Below are positions 28,091-41,662 of a DNA stretch of 64,000 nt, piece by piece. The notes beneath the pieces were generated by a model. That model saw nothing but the letters and a program-made list of their open reading frames with translations, was not told where the DNA came from and ran no database searches. Origin of the DNA: Strongylocentrotus purpuratus (lineage: Eukaryota > Echinodermata > Echinoidea > Camarodonta > Strongylocentrotidae); the NCBI RefSeq assembly GCF_000002235.5, contig NW_022145601.1, forward strand, positions 4,213,563 to 4,277,562. Direction: 5' to 3'. Position numbers and translations under genes: made by a program. Position 1 is the first letter of the stretch. Each line of letters begins with the position of its first letter.

Positions 28091-30035
28091 GACGTAATGG
28101 TATCGAAATATAAGAAAGGAAAACAAGTTCAGTTCAAGACAGTTCAAAATAATGCTGGGAAATGGAAATTAAAATGATACCGTTTTAAAAACGAGTTAGA
28201 TATGGTTTTTGGACAAGAAGCATGAGATAATTCATTGCTCGGCAATCGGGACTGTATTTGAAACAGAGCATCCAATATTCCTGATATTTAATAGTATACT
28301 GTCAATGAAAAAAATATAACTAAAAAAAAAAATAATAATGGACCTCTTTACCCAAGGCTGTGTGTCTTTGTCGAGCACAAAATGATTCTGCTCGGGTATG
28401 CAGGCCAGTTGTTAGCCCATATTGGGCTTGAATAGGCTTGAATTGAAAGACCCTTTGTTTCACCTCGCGAAGTTTGGGCGTTTTCATAGGAGAGTAAAAC
28501 CTTGCCCATCATTGAATTCATGTTGTAAAGTTGTTTACAGACTGGAAAAGGATAGCATGGGAGTGTACAGATTGAATAAATGGATGTAAGTAGTACTGAA
28601 AATGTAAAAAACTTGTTTAACCTGGCAATAAGGGACTCTTGAATGTAGTTTAAAAATTGGACATGGCTTTGGGGCTAACGCTACCGTCCACCGGCTACGC
28701 TGACGACCGCCAGCTAGCAGCTAGCTGACGACCGCCAGCTAGCTGACGACCGCCAGCTAGCTGACGACCCCCCCCCCAAAAAAAAAAATGACCCCCCCCC
28801 AAAAAAAAGACCCCCCAGAAAAAAAACAAGACCCCCCCCCCAAAAAAAAAGACCCCCCCCCCAAAAAAAAGACCCCCCCTCCCAAAAGGGCTCCATTACA
28901 GTTTTTTCCTACACTCAGCTGCTCCCCCTCACCATAGGCCCTTTTTCAATTTTTTTTGAGGAATCCATTGACATATTGTGATTTGGAACCCTTTCCCATA
29001 CATCAACAACACCAACAATAATTATTTTATCACACCAAACTTTGAGTGAGATGAAAATGGGTTCTAACATCAGTTTTTTTCTTTTTCAAAGATTTATAAA
29101 AAAAAATTAAAAAAAGCACTAGCTGGGAGTCGAACCCGATACCTTCCAGTTGCCAGGCGTTTGCCTATCCACTAGACTAATGTGTCACACTGGTAATCTC
29201 CATGTATTTTTTCATATTGATACTTATTGTTGTAGATGTAGCAAAAGACGTATTATAACTTATTCAGAGAGTTGCTTGTTAAAGAAAGAGTATCAAATTT
29301 TATTTCCTCCTTTATTGAGGAGGTGGGGGGGGGGGGTGTCCCCTTTAAAAAAAGGAGATGGACACGTCAATATCATGGGGTAAAGAAAAAAAAATAAAAA
29401 AAATAACATGAGGTAGAAAGAAGAAGCTGGGAGTCGAACCCGAGTACATACATACATTGCGTTGTGAAGCGATCAGTCTTTTCCACAAGACCACTTTGCC
29501 TCACTGCTACTAACTGGTTCGCTTCTTGGTCTTATAGCACTTTCTGCATGTTAACGACTTTAATATGTTGATTTACTGATTTAACGATTTCGGGATGCAT
29601 AATTATTCATATTTTTGCAGTCCGATGTTGTCAAGATTGCCCGTAAATGTTTTCTTTCAGTTACTGATATTTCTGATATAATAGTGAGGTTTTATGTTAT
29701 TTTCATTTATTTTGCAAACTGCCGACTTAAAGTTAAAGTGATATGACAATAGGCCACTGCCCTGACATAGCATAATGAACAGAACACGGATCTATTCCAT
29801 TTAGGATATGCTACGAATTCTATAACAGGGCACCAATGAATAGGGAAGCTTGGCTATTCGATTCCGTGTTCAATAGCTTGCACCTGCAATGTTTGAATAG
29901 TTACGTAACACATTATTCAGCTCTTTCTGACATGGCATCAATTAAAGAATTGAGAAAAAAACCCGACCCTCCCTTCATTGACGGAATATTTTTGTCAATT
30001 GCGAGGATTACATGAGAGGTAATAATAGCATTCCT
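28091..30035 (+). repeat. Array unit 15 (1945 bp, 3 modules, variant first module)
   Basis: Carries the same AGCTAGCAGCTAGCT variant as unit 14. Confidence 0.93.
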
Positions 30036-31963
30036 GACGTAATGGTATCGAAATATAAGAAAGGAAAACAAGTTCAGTTCAAGACAGTTCAAAATAATGC
30101 TGGGAAATGGAAATTAAAATGATACCGTTTTAAAAACGAGTTAGATATGGTTTTTGGACAAGAAGCATGAGATAATTCATTGCTCGGCAATCGGGACTGT
30201 ATTTGAAACAGAGCATCCAATATTCCTGATATTTAATAGTATACTGTCAATGAAAAAAATATAACTAAAAAAAAAAATAATAATGGACCTCTTTACCCAA
30301 GGCTGTGTGTCTTTGTCGAGCACAAAATGATTCTGCTCGGGTATGCAGGCCAGTTGTTAGCCCATATTGGGCTTGAATAGGCTTGAATTGAAAGACCCTT
30401 TGTTTCACCTCGCGAAGTTTGGGCGTTTTCATAGGAGAGTAAAACCTTGCCCATCATTGAATTCATGTTGTAAAGTTGTTTACAGACTGGAAAAGGATAG
30501 CATGGGAGTGTACAGATTGAATAAATGGATGTAAGTAGTACTGAAAATGTAAAAAACTTGTTTAACCTGGCAATAAGGGACTCTTGAATGTAGTTTAAAA
30601 ATTGGACATGGCTTTGGGGCTAACGCTACCGTCCACCGGCTACGCTGACGACCGCCAGCTAGCTGGCCAGCTAGCTGACGACCGCCAGCTAGCTGACGAC
30701 CCCCCCCCCCCAAAAAAAAAAATGACCCCCCCCCAAAAAAAAGACCCCCCAGAAAAAAAACAAGACCCCCCCCCAAAAAAAGACCCCCCCCAAAAAAAAA
30801 GACCCCCCCTCCCAAAAGGGCTCCATTACAGTTTTTTCCTACACTCAGCTGCTCCCCCTCACCATAGGCCCTTTTTCAATTTTTTTTGAGGAATCCATTG
30901 ACATATTGTGATTTGGAACCCTTTCCCATACATCAACAACACCAACAATAATTATTTTATCACACCAAACTTTGAGTGAGATGAAAATGGGTTCTAACAT
31001 CAGTTTTTTTCTTTTTCAAAGATTTATAAAAAAAATTAAAAAAAGCACTAGCTGGGAGTCGAACCCGATACCTTCCAGTTGCCAGGCGTTTGCCTATCCA
31101 CTAGACTAATGTGTCACACTGGTAATCTCCATGTATTTTTTCATATTGATACTTATTGTTGTAGATGTAGCAAAAGACGTATTATAACTTATTCAGAGAG
31201 TTGCTTGTTAAAGAAAGAGTATCAAATTTTATTTCCTCCTTTATTGAGGAGGTGGGGGGGGGGGGTGTCCCCTTTAAAAAAAGGAGATGGACACGTCAAT
31301 ATCATGGGGTAAAGAAAAAAAATAAAAAAAATAACATGAGGTAGAAAGAAGAAGCTGGGAGTCGAACCCGAGTACATACATACATTGCGTTGTGAAGCGA
31401 TCAGTCTTTTCCACAAGACCACTTTGCCTCACTGCTACTAACTGGTTCGCTTCTTGGTCTTATAGCACTTTCTGCATGTTAACGACTTTAATATGTTGAT
31501 TTACTGATTTAACGATTTCGGGATGCATAATTATTCATATTTTTGCAGTCCGATGTTGTCAAGATTGCCCGTAAATGTTTTCTTTCAGTTACTGATATTT
31601 CTGATATAATAGTGAGGTTTTATGTTATTTTCATTTATTTTGCAAACTGCCGACTTAAAGTTAAAGTGATATGACAATAGGCCACTGCCCTGACATAGCA
31701 TAATGAACAGAACACGGATCTATTCCATTTAGGATATGCTACGAATTCTATAACAGGGCACCAATGAATAGGGAAGCTTGGCTATTCGATTCCGTGTTCA
31801 ATAGCTTGCACCTGCAATGTTTGAATAGTTACGTAACACATTATTCAGCTCTTTCTGACATGGCATCAATTAAAGAATTGAGAAAAAAACCCGACCCTCC
31901 CTTCATTGACGGAATATTTTTGTCAATTGCGAGGATTACATGAGAGGTAATAATAGCATTCCT
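30036..31963 (+). repeat. Array unit 16 (1928 bp, 2 modules, private variant)
   Basis: The first module continues AGCTAGCTGGCCAGCTAGCT, a form seen in no other unit. Confidence 0.93.
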
Positions 31964-33895
31964 GACGTAATGGTATCGAAATATAAGAAAGGAAAACAAG
32001 TTCAGTTCAAGACAGTTCAAAATAATGCTGGGAAATGGAAATTAAAATGATACCGTTTTAAAAACGAGTTAGATATGGTTTTTGGACAAGAAGCATGAGA
32101 TAATTCATTGCTCGGCAATCGGGACTGTATTTGAAACAGAGCATCCAATATTCCTGATATTTAATAGTATACTGTCAATGAAAAAAATATAACTAAAAAA
32201 AAAAATAATAATGGACCTCTTTACCCAAGGCTGTGTGTCTTTGTCGAGCACAAAATGATTCTGCTCGGGTATGCAGGCCAGTTGTTAGCCCATATTGGGC
32301 TTGAATAGGCTTGAATTGAAAGACCCTTTGTTTCACCTCGCGAAGTTTGGGCGTTTTCATAGGAGAGTAAAACCTTGCCCATCATTGAATTCATGTTGTA
32401 AAGTTGTTTACAGACTGGAAAAGGATAGCATGGGAGTGTACAGATTGAATAAATGGATGTAAGTAGTACTGAAAATGTAAAAAACTTGTTTAACCTGGCA
32501 ATAAGGGACTCTTGAATGTAGTTTAAAAATTGGACATGGCTTTGGGGCTAACGCTACCGTCCACCGGCTACGCTGACGACCGCCAGCGCCTAGCTACCGC
32601 CAGCTAGCTGACGACCGCCAGCTAGCTGACGACCCCCCCCCCCAAAAAAAAAAATGACCCCCCCCCAAAAAAAGACCCCCCAGAAAAAAAACAAGACCCC
32701 CCCCCAAAAAAAAGACCCCCCCCCCAAAAAAAAAGACCCCCCCTCCCAAAAGGGCTCCATTACAGTTTTTTCCTACACTCAGCTGCTCCCCCTCACCATA
32801 GGCCCTTTTTCAATTTTTTTTGAGGAATCCATTGACATATTGTGATTTGGAACCCTTTCCCATACATCAACAACACCAACAATAATTATTTTATCACACC
32901 AAACTTTGAGTGAGATGAAAATGGGTTCTAACATCAGTTTTTTTCTTTTTCAAAGATTTATAAAAAAAAATTAAAAAAAGCACTAGCTGGGAGTCGAACC
33001 CGATACCTTCCAGTTGCCAGGCGTTTGCCTATCCACTAGACTAATGTGTCACACTGGTAATCTCCATGTATTTTTTCATATTGATACTTATTGTTGTAGA
33101 TGTAGCAAAAGACGTATTATAACTTATTCAGAGAGTTGCTTGTTAAAGAAAGAGTATCAAATTTTATTTCCTCCTTTATTGAGGAGGTGGGGGGGGGGTG
33201 TCCCCTTTAAAAAAAGGAGATGGACACGTCAATATCATGGGGTAAAGAAAAAAATAAAAAAAATAACATGAGGTAGAAAGAAGAAGCTGGGAGTCGAACC
33301 CGAGTACATACATACATTGCGTTGTGAAGCGATCAGTCTTTTCCACAAGACCACTTTGCCTCACTGCTACTAACTGGTTCGCTTCTTGGTCTTATAGCAC
33401 TTTCTGCATGTTAACGACTTTAATATGTTGATTTACTGATTTAACGATTTCGGGATGCATAATTATTCATATTTTTGCAGTCCGATGTTGTCAAGATTGC
33501 CCGTAAATGTTTTCTTTCAGTTACTGATATTTCTGATATAATAGTGAGGTTTTATGTTATTTTCATTTATTTTGCAAACTGCCGACTTAAAGTTAAAGTG
33601 ATATGACAATAGGCCACTGCCCTGACATAGCATAATGAACAGAACACGGATCTATTCCATTTAGGATATGCTACGAATTCTATAACAGGGCACCAATGAA
33701 TAGGGAAGCTTGGCTATTCGATTCCGTGTTCAATAGCTTGCACCTGCAATGTTTGAATAGTTACGTAACACATTATTCAGCTCTTTCTGACATGGCATCA
33801 ATTAAAGAATTGAGAAAAAAACCCGACCCTCCCTTCATTGACGGAATATTTTTGTCAATTGCGAGGATTACATGAGAGGTAATAATAGCATTCCT
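31964..33895 (+). repeat. Array unit 17 (1932 bp, rearranged module)
   Basis: The first module reads CCAGCGCCTAGCTACCGCC. The AGCGCCTAGCT part is shared only with unit 20, three units away. Confidence 0.93.
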
Positions 33896-35845
33896 GACGT
33901 AATGGTATCGAAATATAAGAAAGGAAAACAAGTTCAGTTCAAGACAGTTCAAAATAATGCTGGGAAATGGAAATTAAAATGATACCGTTTTAAAAACGAG
34001 TTAGATATGGTTTTTGGACAAGAAGCATGAGATAATTCATTGCTCGGCAATCGGGACTGTATTTGAAACAGAGCATCCAATATTCCTGATATTTAATAGT
34101 ATACTGTCAATGAAAAAAATATAACTAAAAAAAAAAATAATAATGGACCTCTTTACCCAAGGCTGTGTGTCTTTGTCGAGCACAAAATGATTCTGCTCGG
34201 GTATGCAGGCCAGTTGTTAGCCCATATTGGGCTTGAATAGGCTTGAATTGAAAGACCCTTTGTTTCACCTCGCGAAGTTTGGGCGTTTTCATAGGAGAGT
34301 AAAACCTTGCCCATCATTGAATTCATGTTGTAAAGTTGTTTACAGACTGGAAAAGGATAGCATGGGAGTGTACAGATTGAATAAATGGATGTAAGTAGTA
34401 CTGAAAATGTAAAAAACTTGTTTAACCTGGCAATAAGGGACTCTTGAATGTAGTTTAAAAATTGGACATGGCTTTGGGGCTAACGCTACCGTCCACCGGC
34501 TACGCTGACGACCGCCAGCTAGCTGGAGCTAGCTGACGACCGCCAGCTAGCTGACGACCGCCAGCTAGCTGACGACCCCCCCCCCCCCAAAAAAAAAATG
34601 ACCCCCCCCCAAAAAAAAGACCCCCCAGAAAAAAAACAAGACCCCCCCCAAAAAAAAAGACCCCCCCCCAAAAAAAAAAGACCCCCCCTCCCAAAAGGGC
34701 TCCATTACAGTTTTTTCCTACACTCAGCTGCTCCCCCTCACCATAGGCCCTTTTTCAATTTTTTTTGAGGAATCCATTGACATATTGTGATTTGGAACCC
34801 TTTCCCATACATCAACAACACCAACAATAATTATTTTATCACACCAAACTTTGAGTGAGATGAAAATGGGTTCTAACATCAGTTTTTTTCTTTTTCAAAG
34901 ATTTATAAAAAAAAATTAAAAAAAGCACTAGCTGGGAGTCGAACCCGATACCTTCCAGTTGCCAGGCGTTTGCCTATCCACTAGACTAATGTGTCACACT
35001 GGTAATCTCCATGTATTTTTTCATATTGATACTTATTGTTGTAGATGTAGCAAAAGACGTATTATAACTTATTCAGAGAGTTGCTTGTTAAAGAAAGAGT
35101 ATCAAATTTTATTTCCTCCTTTATTGAGGAGGTGGGGGGGGGGGGTGTCCCCTTTAAAAAAAGGAGATGGACACGTCAATATCATGGGGTAAAGAAAAAA
35201 AAATAAAAAAAAATAACATGAGGTAGAAAGAAGAAGCTGGGAGTCGAACCCGAGTACATACATACATTGCGTTGTGAAGCGATCAGTCTTTTCCACAAGA
35301 CCACTTTGCCTCACTGCTACTAACTGGTTCGCTTCTTGGTCTTATAGCACTTTCTGCATGTTAACGACTTTAATATGTTGATTTACTGATTTAACGATTT
35401 CGGGATGCATAATTATTCATATTTTTGCAGTCCGATGTTGTCAAGATTGCCCGTAAATGTTTTCTTTCAGTTACTGATATTTCTGATATAATAGTGAGGT
35501 TTTATGTTATTTTCATTTATTTTGCAAACTGCCGACTTAAAGTTAAAGTGATATGACAATAGGCCACTGCCCTGACATAGCATAATGAACAGAACACGGA
35601 TCTATTCCATTTAGGATATGCTACGAATTCTATAACAGGGCACCAATGAATAGGGAAGCTTGGCTATTCGATTCCGTGTTCAATAGCTTGCACCTGCAAT
35701 GTTTGAATAGTTACGTAACACATTATTCAGCTCTTTCTGACATGGCATCAATTAAAGAATTGAGAAAAAAACCCGACCCTCCCTTCATTGACGGAATATT
35801 TTTGTCAATTGCGAGGATTACATGAGAGGTAATAATAGCATTCCT
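33896..35845 (+). repeat. Array unit 18 (1950 bp, 3 modules)
   Basis: Standard three-module arrangement. It is the last unit with T in AGAGTTGCTTG. Confidence 0.93.
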
Positions 35846-37777
35846 GACGTAATGGTATCGAAATATAAGAAAGGAAAACAAGTTCAGTTCAAGACAGTTC
35901 AAAATAATGCTGGGAAATGGAAATTAAAATGATACCGTTTTAAAAACGAGTTAGATATGGTTTTTGGACAAGAAGCATGAGATAATTCATTGCTCGGCAA
36001 TCGGGACTGTATTTGAAACAGAGCATCCAATATTCCTGATATTTAATAGTATACTGTCAATGAAAAAAATATAACTAAAAAAAAAATAATAATGGACCTC
36101 TTTACCCAAGGCTGTGTGTCTTTGTCGAGCACAAAATGATTCTGCTCGGGTATGCAGGCCAGTTGTTAGCCCATATTGGGCTTGAATAGGCTTGAATTGA
36201 AAGACCCTTTGTTTCACCTCGCGAAGTTTGGGCGTTTTCATAGGAGAGTAAAACCTTGCCCATCATTGAATTCATGTTGTAAAGTTGTTTACAGACTGGA
36301 AAAGGATAGCATGGGAGTGTACAGATTGAATAAATGGATGTAAGTAGTACTGAAAATGTAAAAAACTTGTTTAACCTGGCAATAAGGGACTCTTGAATGT
36401 AGTTTAAAAATTGGACATGGCTTTGGGGCTAACGCTACCGTCCACCGGCTACGCTGACGACCGCCAGCTAGCTGCTAGCTGACGACCGCCAGCTAGCTGA
36501 CGACCCCACCCCCCCCCCCCCCAAAAAAAAAATGACCCCCCCCAAAAAAAAGACCCCCCAGAAAAAAAACAAGACCCCCCCCAAAAAAAAGACCCCCCCC
36601 CCCAAAAAAAAAGACCCCCCCTCCCAAAAGGGCTCCATTACAGTTTTTTCCTACACTCAGCTGCTCCCCCTCACCATAGGCCCTTTTTCAATTTTTTTTG
36701 AGGAATCCATTGACATATTGTGATTTGGAACCCTTTCCCATACATCAACAACACCAACAATAATTATTTTATCACACCAAACTTTGAGTGAGATGAAAAT
36801 GGGTTCTAACATCAGTTTTTTTCTTTTTCAAAGATTTATAAAAAAAAATTAAAAAAAGCACTAGCTGGGAGTCGAACCCGATACCTTCCAGTTGCCAGGC
36901 GTTTGCCTATCCACTAGACTAATGTGTCACACTGGTAATCTCCATGTATTTTTTCATATTGATACTTATTGTTGTAGATGTAGCAAAAGACGTATTATAA
37001 CTTATTCAGAGAGTCGCTTGTTAAAGAAAGAGTATCAAATTTTATTTCCTCCTTTATTGAGGAGGTGGGGGGGGGGGGTGTCCCCTTTAAAAAAAGGAGA
37101 TGGACACGTCAATATCATGGGGTAAAGAAAAAAAAATAAAAAAAATAACATGAGGTAGAAAGAAGAAGCTGGGAGTCGAACCCGAGTACATACATACATT
37201 GCGTTGTGAAGCGATCAGTCTTTTCCACAAGACCACTTTGCCTCACTGCTACTAACTGGTTCGCTTCTTGGTCTTATAGCACTTTCTGCATGTTAACGAC
37301 TTTAATATGTTGATTTACTGATTTAACGATTTCGGGATGCATAATTATTCATATTTTTGCAGTCCGATGTTGTCAAGATTGCCCGTAAATGTTTTCTTTC
37401 AGTTACTGATATTTCTGATATAATAGTGAGGTTTTATGTTATTTTCATTTATTTTGCAAACTGCCGACTTAAAGTTAAAGTGATATGACAATAGGCCACT
37501 GCCCTGACATAGCATAATGAACAGAACACGGATCTATTCCATTTAGGATATGCTACGAATTCTATAACAGGGCACCAATGAATAGGGAAGCTTGGCTATT
37601 CGATTCCGTGTTCAATAGCTTGCACCTGCAATGTTTGAATAGTTACGTAACACATTATTCAGCTCTTTCTGACATGGCATCAATTAAAGAATTGAGAAAA
37701 AAACCCGACCCTCCCTTCATTGACGGAATATTTTTGTCAATTGCGAGGATTACATGAGAGGTAATAATAGCATTCCT
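35846..37777 (+). repeat. Array unit 19 (1932 bp, 2 modules)
   Basis: First unit with C in AGAGTCGCTTG (about 37011-37021), shared by all later units. The first C run is long and interrupted (CCCCACC...), and one module reads AGCTAGCTGCTAGCT. Confidence 0.93.
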
Positions 37778-39715
37778 GACGTAATGGTATCGAAATATAA
37801 GAAAGGAAAACAAGTTCAGTTCAAGACAGTTCAAAATAATGCTGGGAAATGGAAATTAAAATGATACCGTTTTAAAAACGAGTTAGATATGGTTTTTGGA
37901 CAAGAAGCATGAGATAATTCATTGCTCGGCAATCGGGACTGTATTTGAAACAGAGCATCCAATATTCCTGATATTTAATAGTATACTGTCAATGAAAAAA
38001 TATAACTAAAAAAAAAAATAATAATGGACCTCTTTACCCAAGGCTGTGTGTCTTTGTCGAGCACAAAATGATTCTGCTCGGGTATGCAGGCCAGTTGTTA
38101 GCCCATATTGGGCTTGAATAGGCTTGAATTGAAAGACCCTTTGTTTCACCTCGCGAAGTTTGGGCGTTTTCATAGGAGAGTAAAACCTTGCCCATCATTG
38201 AATTCATGTTGTAAAGTTGTTTACAGACTGGAAAAGGATAGCATGGGAGTGTACAGATTGAATAAATGGATGTAAGTAGTACTGAAAATGTAAAAAACTT
38301 GTTTAACCTGGCAATAAGGGACTCTTGAATGTAGTTTAAAAATTGGACATGGCTTTGGGGCTAACGCTACCGTCCACCGGCTACGCTGACGACCGCCAGC
38401 GCCTAGCTGACGACCGCCAGCTAGCTGACGACCGCCAGCTAGCTGACGACCCCCCCCCCCAAAAAAAAAAATGACCCCCCCCAAAAAAAAGACCCCCCAG
38501 AAAAAAACAAGACCCCCCCCCCAAAAAAAAAGACCCCCCCCCAAAAAAAAAGACCCCCCCTCCCAAAGGGCTCCATTACAGTTTTTTCCTACACTCAGCT
38601 GCTCCCCCTCACCATAGGCCCTTTTTCAATTTTTTTTGAGGAATCCATTGACATATTGTGATTTGGAACCCTTTCCCATACATCAACAACACCAACAATA
38701 ATTATTTTATCACACCAAACTTTGAGTGAGATGAAAATGGGTTCTAACATCAGTTTTTTTCTTTTTCAAAGATTTATAAAAAAAAATTAAAAAAAGCACT
38801 AGCTGGGAGTCGAACCCGATACCTTCCAGTTGCCAGGCGTTTGCCTATCCACTAGACTAATGTGTCACACTGGTAATCTCCATGTATTTTTTCATATTGA
38901 TACTTATTGTTGTAGATGTAGCAAAAGACGTATTATAACTTATTCAGAGAGTCGCTTGTTAAAGAAAGAGTATCAAATTTTATTTCCTCCTTTATTGAGG
39001 AGGTGGGGGGGGGGGTGTCCCCTTTAAAAAAAGGAGATGGACACGTCAATATCATGGGGTAAAGAAAAAAAAATAAAAAAAAATAACATGAGGTAGAAAG
39101 AAGAAGCTGGGAGTCGAACCCGAGTACATACATACATTGCGTTGTGAAGCGATCAGTCTTTTCCACAAGACCACTTTGCCTCACTGCTACTAACTGGTTC
39201 GCTTCTTGGTCTTATAGCACTTTCTGCATGTTAACGACTTTAATATGTTGATTTACTGATTTAACGATTTCGGGATGCATAATTATTCATATTTTTGCAG
39301 TCCGATGTTGTCAAGATTGCCCGTAAATGTTTTCTTTCAGTTACTGATATTTCTGATATAATAGTGAGGTTTTATGTTATTTTCATTTATTTTGCAAACT
39401 GCCGACTTAAAGTTAAAGTGATATGACAATAGGCCACTGCCCTGACATAGCATAATGAACAGAACACGGATCTATTCCATTTAGGATATGCTACGAATTC
39501 TATAACAGGGCACCAATGAATAGGGAAGCTTGGCTATTCGATTCCGTGTTCAATAGCTTGCACCTGCAATGTTTGAATAGTTACGTAACACATTATTCAG
39601 CTCTTTCTGACATGGCATCAATTAAAGAATTGAGAAAAAAACCCGACCCTCCCTTCATTGACGGAATATTTTTGTCAATTGCGAGGATTACATGAGAGGT
39701 AATAATAGCATTCCT
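37778..39715 (+). repeat. Array unit 20 (1938 bp, 3 modules, rearranged)
   Basis: The first module has AGCGCCTAGCT as in unit 17. Carries AGAGTCGCTTG. Confidence 0.93.
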
Positions 39716-40446
39716 GACGTAATGGTATCGAAATATAAGAAAGGAAAACAAGTTCAGTTCAAGACAGTTCAAAATAATGCTGGGAAATGGAAATTAAAAT
39801 GATACCGTTTTAAAAACGAGTTAGATATGGTTTTTGGACAAGAAGCATGAGATAATTCATTGCTCGGCAATCGGGACTGTATTTGAAACAGAGCATCCAA
39901 TATTCCTGATATTTAATAGTATACTGTCAATGAAAAAAATATAACTAAAAAAAAAAATAATAATGGACCTCTTTACCCAAGGCTGTGTGTCTTTGTCGAG
40001 CACAAAATGATTCTGCTCGGGTATGCAGGCCAGTTGTTAGCCCATATTGGGCTTGAATAGGCTTGAATTGAAAGACCCTTTGTTTCACCTCGCGAAGTTT
40101 GGGCGTTTTCATAGGAGAGTAAAACCTTGCCCATCATTGAATTCATGTTGTAAAGTTGTTTACAGACTGGAAAAGGATAGCATGGGAGTGTACAGATTGA
40201 ATAAATGGATGTAAGTAGTACTGAAAATGTAAAAAACTTGTTTAACCTGGCAATAAGGGACTCTTGAATGTAGTTTAAAAATTGGACATGGCTTTGGGGC
40301 TAACGCTACCGTCCACCGGCTACGCTGACGACCGCCAGCTAGCTGGAGCTAGCTGACGACCGCCAGCTAGCTGACGACCGCCAGCTAGCTGACGACCCCC
40401 CCCCCCCAAAAAAAAAATGACCCCCCCCCAAAAAAAGACCCCCCAG

Positions 40447-40477
<31 letters not shown>

Positions 40478-41662
40478 CCCCCCCCCAAAAAAAAGAAGAC
40501 CCCCCCTCCCAAAAGGGCTCCATTACAGTTTTTTCCTACACTCAGCTGCTCCCCCTCACCATAGGCCCTTTTTCAATTTTTTTTGAGGAATCCATTGACA
40601 TATTGTGATTTGGAACCCTTTCCCATACATCAACAACACCAACAATAATTATTTTATCACACCAAACTTTGAGTGAGATGAAAATGGGTTCTAACATCAG
40701 TTTTTTTCTTTTTCAAAGATTTATAAAAAAAAATTAAAAAAAGCACTAGCTGGGAGTCGAACCCGATACCTTCCAGTTGCCAGGCGTTTGCCTATCCACT
40801 AGACTAATGTGTCACACTGGTAATCTCCATGTATTTTTTCATATTGATACTTATTGTTGTAGATGTAGCAAAAGACGTATTATAACTTATTCAGAGAGTC
40901 GCTTGTTAAAGAAAGAGTATCAAATTTTATTTCCTCCTTTATTGAGGAGGTGGGGGGGGGGGGTGTCCCCTTTAAAAAAAGGAGATGGACACGTCAATAT
41001 CATGGGGTAAAGAAAAAAAAATAAAAAAAATAACATGAGGTAGAAAGAAGAAGCTGGGAGTCGAACCCGAGTACATACATACATTGCGTTGTGAAGCGAT
41101 CAGTCTTTTCCACAAGACCACTTTGCCTCACTGCTACTAACTGGTTCGCTTCTTGGTCTTATAGCACTTTCTGCATGTTAACGACTTTAATATGTTGATT
41201 TACTGATTTAACGATTTCGGGATGCATAATTATTCATATTTTTGCAGTCCGATGTTGTCAAGATTGCCCGTAAATGTTTTCTTTCAGTTACTGATATTTC
41301 TGATATAATAGTGAGGTTTTATGTTATTTTCATTTATTTTGCAAACTGCCGACTTAAAGTTAAAGTGATATGACAATAGGCCACTGCCCTGACATAGCAT
41401 AATGAACAGAACACGGATCTATTCCATTTAGGATATGCTACGAATTCTATAACAGGGCACCAATGAATAGGGAAGCTTGGCTATTCGATTCCGTGTTCAA
41501 TAGCTTGCACCTGCAATGTTTGAATAGTTACGTAACACATTATTCAGCTCTTTCTGACATGGCATCAATTAAAGAATTGAGAAAAAAACCCGACCCTCCC
41601 TTCATTGACGGAATATTTTTGTCAATTGCGAGGATTACATGAGAGGTAATAATAGCATTCCT
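39716..41662 (+). repeat. Array unit 21 (1947 bp, 3 modules, C/A block partly lost)
   Basis: At about 40444-40477 two C runs of the C/A block are replaced by nearly continuous A with one G. Carries AGAGTCGCTTG. Confidence 0.93.
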
